A stretch of 64,000 nucleotides of DNA. Origin: an uncultured Acetatifactor sp. (GTDB taxonomy: Bacteria; Bacillota; Clostridia; Lachnospirales; Lachnospiraceae). The first letter of the stretch is position 1, and each line of letters starts with the position of its first letter. The stretch covers positions 7,511 through 71,510 of the forward strand of contig CAJULV010000018.1 in assembly GCA_910587555.1 (NCBI GenBank), in the 5' to 3' direction. Both the position numbers and the translations under genes were made by a program. A model generated the notes under the pieces. The model worked only from the letters and a program-made list of their open reading frames with translations, searched no databases and had not been told where the DNA came from. Of this stretch, positions 62,265 to 64,000 are shown in pieces.

Positions 62265-64000
62265 CTATCCTTTCTTTCCCTTCTTCAGCTCATCGATTTT
62301 CTTCTTCTCCTTCCGGCCGCTTCCCACACCGTAAGCCGCTGTTCCGCCTGCCAGAATCAGTTCCAGGAAGTGGAAGATGCAATGCTTCGCTCCCGCGATT
62401 ACGCTGGGACTTGCCAGAGGCTGCTCCTCATCTTCAATCTCAACCGTTTCTTCCTCTTCTTCCGCTTCTACTGCCAGAGGAGGGGTTTCCTCTTCCTCCT
62501 CGTTTGCGGTATCCTCCTCTTCTTCAGGCATTTCCGCAAGCGGTAAGGGTTCATCCTCTATAATTTCAGTTTCACCTTCCGCAGGTACATTCCCAAGAGG
62601 TGTATCCTGATCGTCTATCGTGATGGTATCATCTCCGCCAGGCAATTCCGCAGGAGGTGTATCCTCATCATCTGTAATAGCAGGAGCATCCGGTTCTGCC
62701 GCCTCACTATCCGCGGTAGATGTCGAAGCGCTTTCACTCTCAGACTCGCTGGTCGAGGTGCTGGTGCTATCGGACTCGCTGGTTGATACACTTGCACTAT
62801 CGGACTCGCTGGTCGATACGCTTGCGCTGCCAGACTCACTTGCCGAGATGCTTGCACTGTCGGACTCGCTCGTCGAGATGCTTACGCTGTCAGACTCGCT
62901 CGTCGATACACTTGCACTGTCGGACTCGCTCGTCGAGATGCTTACGCTGTCAGACTCGCTCGTCGATACACTTGCACTGTCGGACTCGCTCGTCGAAATG
63001 CTTGCGCTGTCAGACTCGCTCGTCGAGATGCTTGTGCTGTCGGACTCGCTCGTCGAGATGCTTGTGCTGTCGGACTCACTCGTCGATACACTTGTGCTGT
63101 CGGACTCGCTCGTCGATACGCTTGCACTGTCGGACTCGCTCGTCGAGATGCTTGCGCTGTCAGACTCACTGGTCGATACACTTGTGCTGTCAGACTCACT
63201 GGTCGATACACTTGTGCTGTCGGTCTCGCTCGTCGATACGCTCTCACTTGTGCTTACACTCGTACTCAAGGATTCGCTCGTACTTAAGGATTCACTGGTG
63301 CTTACACTCGTACTCAAGGATTCGCTTGTGCTTACGCTCGTACTTAAGGACTCACTTGTACTCAGGCTCTCGCTCGTGCTTACACTTGTACTCAAGCTCT
63401 CGCTTGTGCTTACGCTCGTACTCAGGCTTTCGCTTGTGCTTACGCTCGTACTCAAGCTCTCGCTTGTGCTTACGCTCGTACTCAAGCTCTCGCTTGTGCT
63501 TACGCTCGTACTTAAGGACTCACTGGTACTTACGCTCGTACTCAGGCTTTCGCTCGTGCTTACACTTGTACTCAAACTCTCGCTCGTGCTTACACTCGTA
63601 CTTAAGGATTCGCTTGTGCTTACGCTCGTACTCAGGCTTTCGCTCGTGCTTACGCTCGTACTCAGGCTTTCGCTCGTGCTTACACTTGTACTCAAGCTCT
63701 CGCTTGTGCTTACACTTGTACTCAAACTCTCGCTCGTGCTTACACTCGTACTTAAGGACTCACTTGTACTTACGCTCGTACTCAGGCTTTCGCTCGTGCT
63801 TACACTTGTACTCAAGCTCTCGCTTGTGCTTACACTTGTACTCAAACTCTCGCTCGTGCTTACACTCGTACTTAAGGATTCACTGGTGCTTACGCTTGTA
63901 CTCAAGCTCTCGCTTGTGCTTACACTCGTACTTAAGGATTCACTGGTGCTTACGCTCGTACTCAGGCTTTCGCTCGTGCTTACACTTGTACTCAAGCTCT
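62265..64000 (-). CDS. Serine-rich repeat surface glycoprotein, C-terminal part
   Basis: The visible 578 residues run off the window's right edge; signal peptide and binding domains lie outside. About 430 residues are 10-residue repeats [10 protein letters not shown], changing near the C-terminus to [20 protein letters not shown]. An acidic region with recurrent motifs ([33 protein letters not shown]) follows, then a hydrophobic segment [20 protein letters not shown] and a basic tail [16 protein letters not shown]. There is no LPXTG motif. It is the expected substrate of the adjacent accessory Sec and glycosylation genes. Serines should be GlcNAc-primed by GtfA/GtfB. Confidence 0.93.
   Translation of the reverse strand, partial: SLSTSVSTSESLSTSVSTSESLSTSVSTSESLSTSVSTSESLSTSVSTSESLSTSVSTSESLSTSVSTSESLSTSVSTSESLSTSVSTSESLSTSVSTSESLSTSVSTSESLSTSVSTSESLSTSVSTSESLSTSVSTSESLSTSVSTSESLSTSVSTSESLSTSVSTSESLSTSVSTSESLSTSVSTSESLSTSVSTSESLSTSVSTSESLSTSESLSTSVSTSESLSTSVSTSESLSTSESLSTSVSTSESVSTSETDSTSVSTSESDSTSVSTSESDSASISTSESDSASVSTSESDSTSVSTSESDSTSISTSESDSTSISTSESDSASISTSESDSASVSTSESDSVSISTSESDSASVSTSESDSVSISTSESDSASISASESGSASVSTSESDSASVSTSESDSTSTSTSESESESASTSTADSEAAEPDAPAITDDEDTPPAELPGGDDTITIDDQDTPLGNVPAEGETEIIEDEPLPLAEMPEEEEDTANEEEEETPPLAVEAEEEEETVEIEDEEQPLASPSVIAGAKHCIFHFLELILAGGTAAYGVGSGRKEKKKIDELKKGKKG
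62700..64000 (-). repeat. 30-base tandem repeats of the serine-rich region
   Basis: Coding repeats of 30 bases (10 codons) run to the window edge. Two families are seen: SL-type units from about 63240 rightward and SD-type units from about 62740 to 63240. Many neighbouring copies are near identical at the DNA level. The tract is prone to length change and to misassembly. Confidence 0.92.

Overview
The window most resembles a gut Clostridia genome of the Lachnospiraceae type. The GC content is moderate (around 50%), gene density is high, and ribosome binding sites are strong AGGAGG/GGGAGG types. It carries YesM/YesN two-component pairs with LplB/LplC-type sugar permeases, an FtsE-FtsX-M23 hydrolase-CtpA block, a YjfB-like peptide and two DUF1703-type AAA/nuclease-fold proteins. 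The taxonomic call is inference from gene content. No rRNA, tRNA, CRISPR array or intact insertion sequence was seen.

Layout. (1) 1-11.6 kb is a plant-glycan locus: a GH3 glycosidase, a divergently placed YesN/YesM system, a sugar ABC importer (lipoprotein plus two permeases) and a GH127 beta-L-arabinofuranosidase. (2) 11.6-12.2 kb is a scar of decayed gene fragments. (3) 12.2-16.7 kb is a potABCD polyamine operon with a clear promoter and a long structured leader, closed by a terminator. (4) 16.7-28.5 kb is housekeeping: ctpA, an M23 hydrolase, ftsX, ftsE, a CdaR-type regulator, yjfB, cvfB, an acyl-ACP thioesterase, a CPBP protease, and a TrkH/TrkA potassium uptake pair. (5) 28.5-46.2 kb is mixed accessory content: a cytidylate-kinase-like protein, an OB-like lipoprotein, a second sugar ABC importer (ATPase, two permeases, binding protein), two DUF1703 proteins, an SDR, an anSME-type radical SAM enzyme flanked by two tandem-repeat tracts, a second GH3, a YgjV-GNAT fusion and an S1-domain protein.

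(6) 46.3-64 kb, all on the minus strand, is the highlight: an accessory Sec (SecA2/SecY2) locus. It starts off the right edge with a serine-rich repeat surface glycoprotein, then a 50-residue membrane protein, SecY2, Asp1, Asp2, Asp3, SecA2, GtfA and GtfB, then a Gtf3-type transferase and two large Gtf3-GT2 fusion glycosyltransferases. Together these should O-glycosylate the serine-rich protein in the cytoplasm (GtfA/GtfB priming, Gtf3 and GT2 modules extending) and export it through SecY2. Such loci are best known from streptococci, staphylococci and lactobacilli. The fused transferases, the small membrane protein, the long asp3/secA2 overlap, the hairpin or pseudoknot before secY2, and a surface protein tail without LPXTG are the least ordinary parts.

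A recurring oddity is hydrophilic low-complexity insertions or extensions in otherwise normal proteins: the histidine kinase, GH127, the sugar ATPase and a permease N-terminus.
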